NCBI RefSeq assembly: GCF_022539665.2 | Contig: NC_081337.1 | Location: 2,642,679-2,706,678, forward strand | Source: Daphnia carinata | Taxonomy: Eukaryota > Arthropoda > Branchiopoda > Diplostraca > Daphniidae | Length of the DNA stretch: 64,000 nt | Reading direction: 5' to 3' | In this document: positions 50,997 to 63,800 of the stretch, in pieces | Numbering within the stretch: position 1 is the first letter of the stretch | Layout: the number at the start of each line of letters is the position of its first letter | Notes under the pieces: model-generated | Told to the model about the DNA's origin: nothing | Database searches by the model: none | Seen by the model: the letters and a program-made list of their open reading frames with translations, nothing else | Made by a program: the position numbers and the translations under genes

Positions 50997-53676
50997 CTAC
51001 CCTACTACAGCAGGAGATTCTCGATCGAGAGCAAACTGTGCCAGTTGAGATCTAGTTCCTTGGGAAAGTAGGAAGCTTTCTCGACATCGCTTAGTCTCGC
51101 ATCTTCGTTCGTGATAACGTATTCGCAAATGAGGTTCTACAGCTCGCAAAACATGAAGTTGACGCATCCTCGTAAACATTGTCAAAATCGTCTCATACGG
51201 CGAAGAAAATTCCCCTTGAAGATCATGATCGGATTTCACCAATGGTTGCTCTGATTCGAAGGCTTTTCGTGCTGCAATAAGTTTAAGTGTCATTATTAAG
51301 AAAGAACTTTCTTACAGGCCAAAGCTTTTACCGTTCAAGTAGTCCGCCATGTAGAAGCTTATGTGTTGCGTTTCATGAAGATCGTAAAAACCCTGGTTTG
51401 TCGAAATGTTAAGTGCTTCGTTTTTCGCCGAACCAGGGAAGGACACGTCAGGATTGTATTCTGCAAATGGAATGGGACTAAAAAGCTGCCAGCCAGAGAT
51501 GGTATTGATCCGTACTCGGTTCAGTACATCTGGATAGATTTCCGTGTACGGACTGCACAAAAAGAAGAGTGCCCCAGGTTCCATTTTGCTGCTCATCAAG
51601 TCCACTGCGGCGAAGTCCAACGCTGAGCGGTTAGAACCAGAAAATTTGTACGACAAGATGCTGATTTTAGATCCCAGTTTTTTGTACTGTGCATTCAACG
51701 ACTGCGCAAGTGCTTTTAAATTTCCCGTATTCCGGTTGAAGAGCACCAAATGCAATTCTGATTTATCAGATTTGGCCATCATATTTTTGCCAAACGAAGC
51801 GACAAACTTTTCGGCTGCAGACATTTCTTCCTCCTCCCGCACTACAATGATGATGTGAACAATCGATGATTCAGTCACGTAAGGCATTGGCACAGTATCT
51901 ACATGAGTGATTGGTCTACAGCCTTCCATCCTACAAAATTTACAAGAGACGTAAGTACTATTTTATATTATAGTAAAAAAAAAATGTTCTATTAGAATAC
52001 CTCACAGTAATTTTGCCTTTGACTGGGTCTGAAAAGTAAAGATCGAGGATGTAGTCCATTCCTCGCGTAGGATCAAATCTCTTGTAACCGCTACTCACAC
52101 GCAGGTATTTTAATTCTGGACTTTCTTTCAAAACAGCCTTAACAGCTGCCTTTATAACATCCTGTATATGAATTTTTTAAAAATAATTTTTCCAGCAATT
52201 TTTATGAATAATGACCTCAACGTCTTGCAAATGTGGACCAGCCAGTGGTTTGACCGCGCTGTGTTCGGTATCGAAATAGACATGGGTTTCGTTGAAATAC
52301 TCCCAGTGTAGAACGCTAAAACGAGTGTCTTGTTTCGAAGGCGGAGAATACCCAACAGGCCATGTAACTGCCTGAAGTCCCCCAGGGGCATCAGGTGCCA
52401 AACGCAATATCGAAGCTTCCATCTCTCGGATAGAGTATTTGATATTTTGGAGAGCTACCTACAAAGAACAGGGGGAAAAATTAGGTAATAATACGCCAAA
52501 TGGTCTTATGTTATTCTAACATTGCAAGTTTGTTTGTTGAGCATGAAAAAGTAAGCAGTCTCTCTGGCATGAAAATAGGTTAACGCGTTAGATAATTCCG
52601 GTTGAGATTCCCACGCTTTTTCCAGTTGCCGGACATCACTAATATGGGCATCAAGGTTAAATGTAAGAAAAGTTTGTCCCTGCATAGATATCGATTCTAG
52701 TTAACAGTAGTACAAAAATAATTTTACAAGCTCAAACATTACTTGCACTTGTGGCTGGCAGGTAAGATTCAAGGCTTTGAAAATGCAAAAACCAATCTTT
52801 TCATCATCTGAGTTGAACGCAAACTCTTCAGTGCAAGTTTCCAGCAACGGAGAAATTGCCAAAAGGACTGAGCTACTTATCAGTATTCCACTGTCTGTTG
52901 GAGTGTAAAAAAAAAGGTATAAGAACTCAATTTAAAAAATCTGAAATCATTGATAACTTACCCAAGGAGCAAACAGACGGATTTGAAGTTGGATTTGTTC
53001 CAGGAAGGCCCATATAAACATTTTCGGTAATACTAATGTGGTTCGTCAGGTTTTCAAGCTTTCTTCCATCAACATAAGTAGTGTCTTTTATTATTAAAAA
53101 ATAGCTGTATCCCACTGCCAATTTATCAGACAGATATTTTAATGTATGAAGAGTGAGGAGGCCTTGTTGGCTATCTTTAAATCCCACAATTGGTAAAGTT
53201 TTGACATCCAATTTGTCAGATCCTGCAACTTCAACAAAAAAGGCTAAGCGATTCACATGGTGAGCCAGGGTTTCATTGATTGCTAGTCCTAAAGAAGGGA
53301 TTTGTTTGATTGAACTCAGAACAGCAACAAAGTTTTTCTCTTTGATTCCCAACTCTGTTGACAAATATCTTGGTCTTATTAAAGTCTGAGGCTCTTTCTT
53401 AGCTGAATGAGGTTTTCCAGCCAAGTTGATTCTGGGATCGTAATCACTTAAGTCTTCAGTATTTTCATCTTGCAAATTTTTACTGTCTTCTGTGAAATCA
53501 ATGTTGTGACTCCTATCAAAACTATCCCGTAAAGCAGAGATATTTTCCAGACAATTATTTTCAATTCTGGCATTAGTTACAATCAAACTAATTGTTATAC
53601 CCATACAGATTCCAATAAGTATGGGAGTGAATGGTCTACAACAGAAGAGACGATCAACCATCCTCAAAGACAGCAT
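50997..53676 (-). CDS. CHPF: Chondroitin polymerizing factor (CHPF/CHPF2-like)
   Basis: Seven exons on the reverse strand: 52962-53676, 52743-52894, 52521-52679, 52216-52458, 52001-52161, 51332-51930, 50997-51271. They give about 767 residues, as in human CHPF. A short basic cytosolic start is followed by a single type II transmembrane anchor (about 16-36), so a Golgi location is expected. Family marks are RPRYLSTELGI (101-111), VCSLDSGILIS, WPVGYSPPS, GYKRFDPTRGMDY, VPMPYVTESS, NTISGWQLF, LHVLRAVEPHLRIRY and GTRSQLAQFAL. The protein partners chondroitin synthases to extend the GlcA-GalNAc polymer. Metal-binding DxD motifs are lost in both glycosyltransferase domains (KDTTYVD at 197-203; SPYTEI at about 603-608), which separates it from CHSY enzymes. 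The start at 53676 keeps all upstream hydrophobic sequence; a second in-frame ATG is at 53661. Confidence 0.93.
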
Positions 53677-55422
53677 TTAAAACACAGTTAAGAGAATGTT
53701 GTTCACAATTGAGATTCAGAAACTCAAATTCAAACAAAATTGATTTTCACATTACTCAGGTGAAAGACAAATGGATGGCCCACAGTATACTGACTAAATC
53801 TATACTTAGGAATTTCCGTGTCAAATATCCTTCTATCCTTGTGTAAACAAAGACGGATCAACAATGAAATTTGCTGTTTAGCACAATGTAGATGACAGCT
53901 GAACGACGCCAAGCGAGCTAAAGGCGAAGTATGTGTTTAGAACAGCGTTTTTCTTTTCTTTTTTTTTTTTTAAACATTTGTTTGATGTTAGCCACAGCTA
54001 TTTTTGGGTCGATTTTTTCATTGAATTTGAGGAATTCCAGTATTTTACTACGGGTTTGCATTCTGTCAATGTTATCGGTGCACTTTAAGCTTACGAGAAA
54101 GATGTGAAAAGAGATATTGGCCAGTTCAAGTTTCTGTGTAGCCAGCCAGCCACGCCACGTGTTTTCCCCGTTATTAAGAATATAACTTTAGCCCCTAAAG
54201 AAAAAACCGCTGGCTAATGGCGATATCATATTCCTTCGTGCTGAAGTCTCTACAAAACTAGGAACGCATCTCGTGGAATAGGAAGTTACAAAATCCCTTT
54301 CAAAAGGTAAAAAAAAAAATCTTATTTGACTAATGGCAACCTCAAAAGGCCCTTATTACTTGGTCTGACCTTGGCGAGTGGTTTTATTTACTGCAAACCA
54401 CCATTTCCCTTGTTTATCAAAGAAATAGACAAACCGAGATACAAACATTACTTTTTAATTTTCCGAAATAGAAAACTCCGTAGGTGATGATAAACATTGG
54501 TTAACTTTATTTTCTGTACACATGTTACGCCACACCAATTGTTAGAATTGGACTTTCAAAAATCAGAATAAGGCTTAAAAAAAAAACAATGGTTGAAATC
54601 ATGTTTCACTACTGAAATCTTGTCTTATCTTTGTACACATTTTAACATATATGTCTCAAAAATTACGGTTATTGGGTAAATAAGTTGTTAGATAAATGTC
54701 GCTGGCAATATTTCCCTTGTACTCATGGTGTATTCAAAACAGACGGAGTGAGGAAACGGAATGCCGATGTGTTTCCTTTTTGTTTCTTTGCAAGTGCAAT
54801 GAGCCGTTGGTTTCGTTTTTCTCCTAGCGTTTTTCTCGTTTTTGCTTGCTCTTTCTAGTCAGCTCTCTTTCGCTCATCTATAATTAGTGCTTCGTGGCGC
54901 GTATAGAGATAGTGTGCAAGTCCTCTTTGTACAAACGAAAAACGCTTTGGCTTTGAGCCCAAGTCTCGTCTCAGCAAGCAAAGAGATTCTTTGTAGCAGG
55001 CCACTCAACTCACGTCTCCATCATCACGTACACTCTATTCCTTGAACAACAACAGCAAAAAACAAAGAAAAAAAAAACGTTCGCTAAATGTGCACGAAAG
55101 AAAACCTGACTTTAAAAAGGGTCAGCAATTCTGGTATCAATAGTAGCCTAGATTAAACACACATAAGCTACGAAAAAGGATTTATTGAAACAGTAGGAGA
55201 AGCATTCCTAGATTTCTTTATCTCAAACATGTAATAATTAGTTTCCTTGATTATCTTTCTTTAAAACTTGAACGAATCCTTTTGGGAAGTAGAAGTGTTT
55301 TTAACAATTCTCTTGTCTCCAGATGGCGTTCCCTCTCACAGTTGCGTCGTCTACATGAAACAACACATCTAACAATATCTAAAAATAAACTAACTGTCTT
55401 GTGCATCTTCCTCTAAAAGAAA
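53677..55422. promoter_or_regulatory. Divergent upstream region, CHPF and loqs
   Basis: 1,746 bp separate the two start codons. A CAGATGGCGT motif at 55320-55329 lies about 100 bp before the loqs ATG. I see T runs near 53953-53973, no TATA box at a useful place, and no other coding exon. Non-coding first exons of either gene may lie here. Confidence 0.45.
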
Positions 55423-56947
55423 ATGAAAATATATAATCTCGAAGACACGGACGAAGCCGAAGGAAGCATCCAAGCCGAGAGCATGGATTCGGTAAGTCTC
55501 ACATACTTCCTGGTGTCCCAAGAAAAAATATTTGACATTGATTTCGTAGTCGATTGTCTACATATTTACTTTATTGTTTCAGGGTGCGGCAAAAACACCG
55601 GTTTCCTTGCTTCAGGAGCTATATGTGAAGAAGGGCATTAACCCAAAATATGATTTAATTCAAATTGAGGGTGCCATTCATGAACCTACATTCAAATACC
55701 GTGTTTCCGTTGGGGAGCTTGTTGGTAAGTTAAGAAAATTATACACAATGATAAGTGATCCTTGCACTACAATAAATTTCGTGTAGCCATGGGTTCTGGA
55801 CAATCCAAAAAGAAGGCCAAACATGCTGCAGCTAAAGCAGTGTTGGACAAAATCTGGGGGGGTCATTGCACAACATTGCTTGAAAATCTTGGTGGTGGCA
55901 CGTGAGCTCCCTTTCAAAATGTACATGTAACACACTGGTTTTTAATGGTCTGACTTTTGTTTTTCCAGATTAAGGACAGTTACCTCACCATATGGTATTC
56001 ACAATTTTCATATTTATGATTGTTCATATTTCTTTAACACTGTTATCTGATATATTGTTGCAGATGACGGTATTCCTGGAAACCCAGTTGGCAACCTTCA
56101 AGAATTGTGCATATCTCACAGATGGGCGCCACCAAGCTACATACTTGAAGGAGAAAACGGCCTACCACACGAAAGGGAATTTGTCATCACTTGCGTCGTA
56201 GAAAATCATCACGAAATTGGCGTTGGCAAGTCAAAAAAATTAGCCAAGAGACAAGCAGCCTATCGGATGCTGATGAAACTCAAAGATACGCCAATAGAGT
56301 TACAAAACCATGGCGGGTTAGAGGACGAGGATGAAGTAATTGAAACTTGTTACGACCAAACGCGATTATTGTAACCATAGTAGTCATAAACATTCTCCAA
56401 CTTTTACAGATTGCGCAAAGGGCTTCGCTGAGGTGTGGCGGCTTAAAGGAAAACCAATCAGCCAAATCCTCTCACGGTATCAAAATAACACAGTTCCATC
56501 GAAGCCTAAGAAAACTCGCGGGCGAAAAGATCGCAGCCTTACAAGTACGAACAATATTCATATTCGTCTTTGTTACATGTCTTAAAAATTGGTTTTGAAA
56601 TATTTTTTCTTTGCATTGCACAGGAAATTGTCTTGAAAGATCCTCATCCAGATCACTTCAAATTGCTGCAAGAGATATCTGTAGAACAGAAATTTGACGC
56701 CACCTACGTAGACATCGAAGAAAAGACGCATTCGGGTCGATATCAGTGTCTTTTGACAATGTCACTGACTCCCATCGCTGTCGTTTGCGGCAGCGGTGAA
56801 TCGTATGAAGAAGCGCAGAAGCAAGCTACGTTTAATGCGCTTCAGTATCTCAAATTGATGACCAAGAAGACGGCACTATCCAATGGCAGCGAGGATGGTC
56901 ATCAGCAGGTCGTTGCAAACAACTTAGACAACGAGGAGAGTCGGTAG
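55423..56947 (+). CDS. loqs: Loquacious/TARBP2, Dicer-partner dsRNA-binding protein
   Basis: Seven exons: 55423-55491, 55583-55724, 55787-55901, 55969-55994 (26 nt), 56064-56335, 56410-56544, 56624-56947, giving about 360 residues (human TARBP2 is 366). dsRBD1 (about 27-95) starts KTPVSLLQEL and ends with the RNA-binding GSGQSKKKAKHAAA. dsRBD2 (about 123-190) starts NPVGNLQEL and has GVGKSKKLAKRQAA. The C-terminal domain (about 264-340) has the fold signature, but its helix reads GSGESYEEAQKQAT without the Lys pair; in TARBP2 and Loqs this type III domain binds Dicer instead of RNA. Expected role: partner of Dicer in miRNA and siRNA processing. The third domain supports Loqs/TARBP2 over R2D2. 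The 45-codon exon 6 is symmetric (phase 0-0) and could be skipped in frame. The start is the first in-frame ATG I can see; an upstream exon is possible. Confidence 0.93.
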
Positions 56948-57123
56948 TAGTAGTGTGTTGTCCATTGACCATTAGCTTTAAAATTGACTTCAACAGATTA
57001 TTTATTAGTATCAAGTTGACAATCTCAAACATCTTGGCATTCTTCAATCACCTATGTGTGCGTGCTGTGTGTGTTATAAAGTGCCCCCTAAAAATTGATG
57101 TGATGCCGAATTTGACGAGAGAA

Positions 57124-57129
57124 AATAAA
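57124..57129 (+). terminator. Polyadenylation signal of loqs
   Basis: Canonical AATAAA 177 nt after the loqs stop codon. Confidence 0.7.
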
Positions 57130-57658
57130 TTATGTTTGATTTTGACTGATGACCGTTAGATGGCGCAGTGTGTCTGTTACTTTCTTTTTATTTTCGTCTT
57201 GCCATTTGGTCCGCTGCAATATCCCGGCGCTGTCGGGCTTAGTCGTGAGTTGGCTTTAGTTGGTGTTGTTCGCGACGCTCGACGCTCAGTGAGACGAGTT
57301 TCGCGCCGTGTGTATGTTGAGAGGGTGTGAGTGTGGTTGGAGTGTGTTTGTGTGTGTATTACTGCCGCCACTGCTGCCACTGCTGTGTAGTTGTAACCCA
57401 GTTTAAATCAATTCAAGTGGTGTTGGGTGTGGAGTAATTAGCCTGGCAAATCCAAGTGGCATAAAGCATCGGCTGGCGCCACCAGAGGTAAAAAAAAAGA
57501 GAAAGAAAATCGTTGCTCGGTGTGTCAAGGGCCGTTGTGTGTGTGTGAGTGTGTGTGTGTCTGTGTGTGGGGGTGGGTATGGGTCGATAAGACGAGGATC
57601 GAGTCGGTTTTCTTCCATTTTCTGATGTCGGAATTTTGTGTGTGTATGTGTGTATAAG

Positions 57659-57662
<4 letters not shown>

Positions 57663-57694
<32 letters not shown>
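57663..57694. repeat. (GA)16 microsatellite in a probable promoter/5' UTR
   Basis: About 16 GA units lie 190 bp before the ARHGAP21/23-like start codon. GAGA tracts in arthropod promoters can bind GAGA factor, so this may be functional. Confidence 0.85.
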
Positions 57695-57699
<5 letters not shown>

Positions 57700-57753
57700 A
57701 GAAATCTCGTGACGCTAGTTAATGGAAGCAAGATGACATCATCGAAAGAATGC

Positions 57754-57761
57754 TGACGTCA
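57754..57761. promoter_or_regulatory. Palindromic CRE (TGACGTCA)
   Basis: A perfect 8-bp CRE inside the 10-bp palindrome CTGACGTCAG, about 120 bp before the first ATG of the Rho GAP gene. Confidence 0.45.
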
Positions 57762-57882
57762 GTCGTTGATTTTGTTGGTTTCGAATGCAGGACTTGGAAG
57801 CAAAGAGGAGAAAAATGCGCCCGGGATCGATCGCAGCATTTGATAGTTGAGACGACGACGGGGACCAGTTTTGGTTGGTCTG

Positions 57883-60800
57883 ATGATGATGGCCGAGCCC
57901 AGCAGCAAGCCGACGGTTCAGCAGCAACAGCAGGTACACACAACAACCTCTTTCTTCTTCATTTCGTCTTCTTGATATTCTGATAGCTGTTTTCTCTGTG
58001 TGTGTGTGTCTGTCTTTCGTTATTTGTGTTAAGTCGGCTGAGAGACGGTTGAACCTTTTTCTTTTCGAGTTGCTTCAACGTTTTACCCCATTTTACCGAG
58101 TAAAGTTCACGCTCCAACGAGTTTGATCGTCACGGACACTCACAAAAGAGAGAGAAAGTTGGATTCGCACCCACAAAAGAACCCTAAACTCCCCCTCCTT
58201 CTTGAGGCCCCTTATTATTTCGACTTCCGTATATAACCTCGATATTGTCACTTTATTTCATTTTCTTTTTTTTTTTCCTGGGAAAGTTGCAGGCAGTTTT
58301 GAGAAAAATTCTTATTTTTTTTTTTTGTGTTGTCTGGATTCTTCACGGATTACACGCTCAAAACAGCGCAGAGAGAAATATTTTATAGGTCGCCGCTGTC
58401 TCTTACTTCGTACGACTCGAAGCAGTTTTCGTCGTTCTTTTTTCCCTTTTTGTTTTTTATGTAAAATTTTTCTTCGGGTTATATTATACGGGTACGCCCA
58501 CCTGAATAGGATTGATGACAAAAGAAAATTGAAAATCGAAAGATAAAAAAAAAAGGGAGGAAGCCATTGAAAAAAAAATCGCCTTTGGAAATAGAAAAAA
58601 ATCTAATTTTGTCCTTTTCACTTCTAGAAAGAAACAATAAAACATTTGATATCATTAACTTTAAATCTGACCGAAAAAAAAAAGCCCAAAAGAGAAAAAT
58701 GAGGGTGAGGGTTAGTAGTTGACCAATTATCTCTGTTTTTTTTACGTCAAGGTCCGGGATGGGGAGATAAAGTGAAGAAACAGCTAATGAAGTGAAACCA
58801 GGTAACATTCGTGGGCATAACAAACTAGGGTTAACGTTGAAACTTTTTTTTTTTTTTTTTCAACGAAAGACGGGAAAAACGAAACCCCCAAAAAACCAAA
58901 AGAGAGTGCCCTTTTATAGACTCTGGGGTCGGTTTATTTTCAACGATTCCTTAACGATTTAGACGGAAAAAAAGAAATCTTTTTTTTCTTCCCCCTTCTT
59001 AGTATTTCGTGTGTGTGTATGTGTCCGTGTGTGCTGGTTCGTCCAGCTGCGGCCGGAATGCGCGGTATATTATACAGACACAGAGAGAAACAAAAAAAGA
59101 GACACAAGTCGGAGCTAATAAGAGCCTTGTTTCGGCCTCGGCAAGTGGCACCCGAAAAAGTTGTGGCGGAACATTCCGTCGTGTATTTGGCGAAAAAAAC
59201 AAAAAAACAAAAAAAAACAAAGTTCGAAAAAAAGGGTGGAAATAAGAGAAGAAGAGTCGGTCCGTCAAATTTATTTATATACCCGAGGAGAAAGAGAAGA
59301 GAGAGGATATGGTTTTTGTCGCAAGGCTCTCCCTCTGGCTTGCCCGGCCGTTAATGCTATCTTTAGCCGTTTGGTCCAGCCAGAAAGAGAACACGCAAGC
59401 GCAGAGATAAACCAGGAAAACGACGGCGGTGGGGAGGTACTTGCTAGACAAACGACATTTCGTTCTTTTTTAAAAGACTCTTGTAATCGCATATTTCCAA
59501 GGTAAACAGAAATAGAGATGGGGAAAAATCCAATAGATTATTTATGATCATCAAATACAAAAAATAACTAACGTGTGTGCTGATGGCCAAGAAAGGTCAG
59601 AGATGTGTTTCTCTTTTGGGGGTATTCCATGGAACAACAATAACAAACGTCAACAATGCGAGCCGACCTTCTTCGTCTATCGCCTCTATCTGTCTATATT
59701 TACACGGCTCATCATTTGAGATGTTTTGTTTCCATCGAGTTCGTGTCCTGTTTGCCTTTTGTCCGGTAAACCGAATACGATTGGGCCAAACTGGAACTCG
59801 TGGACCTGCCGTCGTCGCAAGTAGTTTTCCTTTTTCTCAAAAAAAAAAAAAAAAAATCCAGTTTCTTTCTGCTATTCCGTAACGGTAAAGGAGATTTTTT
59901 TTAAAATTCAAAACACGACCGTTAAGGGGGGGGGGGGGAGGCTACGAGGGGTGAAACGAGAGACTAGACCAAAGGCTTATCTGTCGTCTGATAATGTTGC
60001 ACCTGTCTATGTTGATGGGCCGTGACCGTTTTTCTTTTTTTATTTTATCTCCTTCCATTTTGTTCCTTTTTTTTTACATTTTCGGTTTTGCGGTGATGGT
60101 TGTGTCGTTTGTCGTGTTAGCAGATTGCTGCTGCCAACGAATTGTCGTCGAGCAAGACATCAACTTCGCCTCCCGGCGTCCGTGACCGGCTGAATGCGGC
60201 GGCTCCGACTCAACCACGGACGGTTACAAACACGGATTCAGGTGTGTCGATAGTTGAACTCATTTCGAAACGTGTTAACAAATGGGAAAGCCTCATTAAA
60301 AAATTGATGATTTCATTTCCTTTTTTTTTTTTTTTTCTGAATTAAAAAGGAGGAGATAGGCGCAATGTTCGCGGACCGCGCTGCATTACTATCCAGCGTT
60401 CCAGCGCTGGATTTGGATTTACCTTACGTCACTTTATCGTCTACCCGCCCGATTCTGTTTCCGTAAGTTGTTTTCTGTTAAGACGTTTTTTTTCCCTCTT
60501 GTTTTCCTGGCCTTGGTTGATGCCATGACTTTGTGTATGTAAAGCCCTCCTGCAAAAAGAATGAGGAAAAAAAGGGAGGGGGGGGGGGGGCAGCTCGAGG
60601 TGTGCGCGCGTCCGGCACGGATGAAATGCTCTTTTTGGGTTTCGGTTTCGTGTGTGTGGGAGAGTCTGTTTCTCTCTAAACAAAAACGGCCAGGAGCGGA
60701 GAGCCACTCCCGAAAGTCAGAGAAGAAAGAGGAATGCTCATGTTACTATACTACTACAACTACTAGCCGTCCTGCATACATGGGCCTGCGTCGTTAAAGG

Positions 60801-63800
60801 GCCAGACCGTGAAAAACACAACAAAAACCAAACAAACCAGTTGGCGTAAGCCCTCGCCTTTCTCCTTTACGTTTAGACGGAAAAAAAAAGAGAGACTCTT
60901 CATTCGGTCGGAGACCTTTCAAGGCTGCAGAGGCTAGTCCCGATTTAGCCTCGGCTGATCGGATGACGCGCCAAGTCCGGATTGGCGGTACGTCAAAGAG
61001 AGTGCATTTGCCTTCTCTCTCTCTCTCTCTCTTTCTGTGTGTGTGGCGGTAGCGAAAGGGTTATAAAGCGCCAGCAAAAGGAAGCATATGTCACCGCAAT
61101 TTCATGTTGTTGTTTTACATTAAACTCCTTTTTGTGTGTGTGTGTTTCGGGATGAATCAGTAATGTCTGCGAATGTGGGGCTCCGGTCTACGTGACCGCA
61201 TGTACAACCGATGGAACACGCAGAGTTTAAGGTCGATCATCGAAAGCAAACGAAAAACCAGCGGTTTTCTTCTTATTCGTCCGGTCCCTTTTTCTTTGAC
61301 GTTGCGTGAAGGCCGGGAAAGGAAAATTTCCACACCAACAACGGCAACAATTTCTACCACTAACGTTGTGAAAGTTGAACGAAAAAAAAAAAAAAAATTC
61401 AAACTGACCGCAGGGGGATAATAATATCGGGCTGGGAAGTAAGCCCTGAGAATGAAAGAGAGAGAGTATAATAATGTGGACAGATTATGGGCCCTGTGCC
61501 TTTTATATATATATTTTTTTTTTGCCTGTTGTAATGTCGACTTTCTCCCGGCCCCTTTCTTTTCGGTCCTTGACCCGAATTGGATTAAACCGGGTCCATC
61601 GATCATGTTCCAGTCTCTTCTCCAATCCAAACAACAAACAGACAAACAGCCACTCGGCGGCGGGACGATCGTCTATCGGGGGTAGACCGCGAGTGGGAGT
61701 TGCGGGAGTGGATAGGTCGACATGGACCAACAAACACGCATCACAAGATTCCGTCCTGGAACCTTTTTTTCATTTTATTATTTATTTATTTTTTTTTCTT
61801 TCCCCCTTCCCGTCTGAGAGTCAGTAAGAGAGAGCATTTTTGGAGCGTTGCATTTGCAAGGACGGATGTTCTACTCTTCTTCTTCCGGCACGAAAATTGT
61901 TGGACACATTCCAGATCGTCGTTGTGTGTGAGGGGGGGGGGGGGTGGCCCACGCATTCGAGACTCTCCTATAAAGTCAGTCGCGTCGGAACCCGATTGTA
62001 TATGTCTGTATACGTACAGATAAGGAGCCATCATTCATTTTTATGACGATTGTTTTGGTAGTCTAGTATGTCGTTGTTGTGCCCCGCTTTTCTTTCTTTT
62101 ACGGTCGTTTCGTGACGATGAAATTCAAAAAAGAACATTTCCCACCTTGATGTCAAGTCGTGGAACCGACTTAGAGAGGGCATATATAATGAGAAAAGGC
62201 CTGCCTCCGGCCGCGTTTATAAGGCTTGTATTCTTCGTTTGGTTTGATTCGTTGCACACACTCTACTAGCACGGACGCCCTTTTGATGAAAAGGCCCTCT
62301 CGGACCCAAGTGGCTCTTTTTAATCTTTGAATATGCTTTTCTTTTTTTTTTTTTGAAGTGCATTGCATCCCTCGATTTTTGTGTGCTAGATATTTTCTCT
62401 TTTGATTATTTATTCATTTCCAAATGGGATTTTTTTTTGTTGGCGTCCAGATTAAGAGAAGGAGGGGGCACTTTTGAATTCAAAGCGTATAGCAGCTGCT
62501 TTCTCTCTTTTTCTATCCTCCCTCTCTTATTGGAATACTAGACATAACCGTCATCATCAACGCGCATAAGGAAATGAATCTCTTAAATAGAATCTCTCCG
62601 TTCCATCGAGTGTGTGTGTGTGTGTGCCTTGTGTTATATTTGTTTTTCGATTGGAATGTTTGTATCATGTGATATCCATCTGTCACTCTTGTTTTATATA
62701 CATTTTCTTCTTTTTTTTTGTCAATTGTGAAGGATTGCCCCGAGGAATGGCAGCGTGGAATGTCGGCCGGCCTGCTCGACCCCATGATTCCCATGGACAC
62801 CATCTTCGTCAAGCATGTTCGAGAAAACGGACCGGCCGTCAAAGCCGGACTCTCGACTGGTACGTGAATCGAATACGACATGATCCAAACTCTTCTTCCC
62901 TTCTCTTTCAATACCACCCTGTCTAGCCCAGACCCTTCCCCTTTCGATGGTTTCCATGGCTGTTGTTTTTTGTTGTTGTGATGGATGGCCAATTTGATGA
63001 TCGTGAATTTTAGGTGACCAGGTGGTGAGCGTCAATGGCGAGTCGGTCATGTGCAAATCCTATGCCCAGGTGGTGCAGATGATACAGAAGAGCGGGCCCA
63101 ACCTCCAGCTGGTCGTGATGCCCAAAGAGCACGACGTCCTCCAGCAGGTTAACCACCACACCAAATTCAAATCATCCAAGTAACAGACTTAACTTAAATT
63201 TCATTTTTTTTTAAAACTAGTGTTTCGCTGATACGGCTCACAATCCTTACACAAACGCCAGACCAGCGACAGTTATTCCAGCCGCTGGAACTTCCGACGA
63301 GCAGGCCGGCAAAATGATGATGGACCCTTTGAAACCCAACAATATCATGTCGCACCTGCCGCGACCTAAACCCTACCAGCCTTTCCAGGTGCCCCCAAAC
63401 GTCACGCTAATTATTCATTTTTTTGTTCTCCACTCATTTAATTGATTTATTCATCAACGTAGGTGGAAACTAGGAAACCAGCGACATCCCATACGAGCCC
63501 GGCTGCAAAGGCGAACACAGCCGCACCTCTCGGACGCGTCCTGTCGCCGTTGGTGACGGCCGGAACGACGACAACAACTACAACGACGACGGCCAATAGC
63601 CGATCAAGCGAAGATGCAGCCATTGCGGCTCAGGCCCGTCTGGCCGCTGCGGCCGCGCTCGTGTCCAAGAACGTGCGCAAATCGGCCGATTTCAATCCGA
63701 AGGGCGCGGCCGGATGCCGAGGAAGTCTAGCCGGCGGGCAAGGAGTCGATTGCTACCCCGGCTCTGCCACGGGATTCAATTCTTCGGCCCATTCGAAACG

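Larger units (their letters stand above)
56948..57882 (+). promoter_or_regulatory. loqs 3' UTR and ARHGAP21/23-like promoter/5' UTR
   Basis: The loqs polyadenylation signal is at 57124. A CTCF-like TAGATGGCGC at 57157-57166 follows it. Beyond are TG-rich stretches (about 57536-57570), (GA)16 at 57663-57694 and a palindromic CTGACGTCAG at 57753-57762. The downstream start codons are at 57883, 57886 and 57889. Confidence 0.5.
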
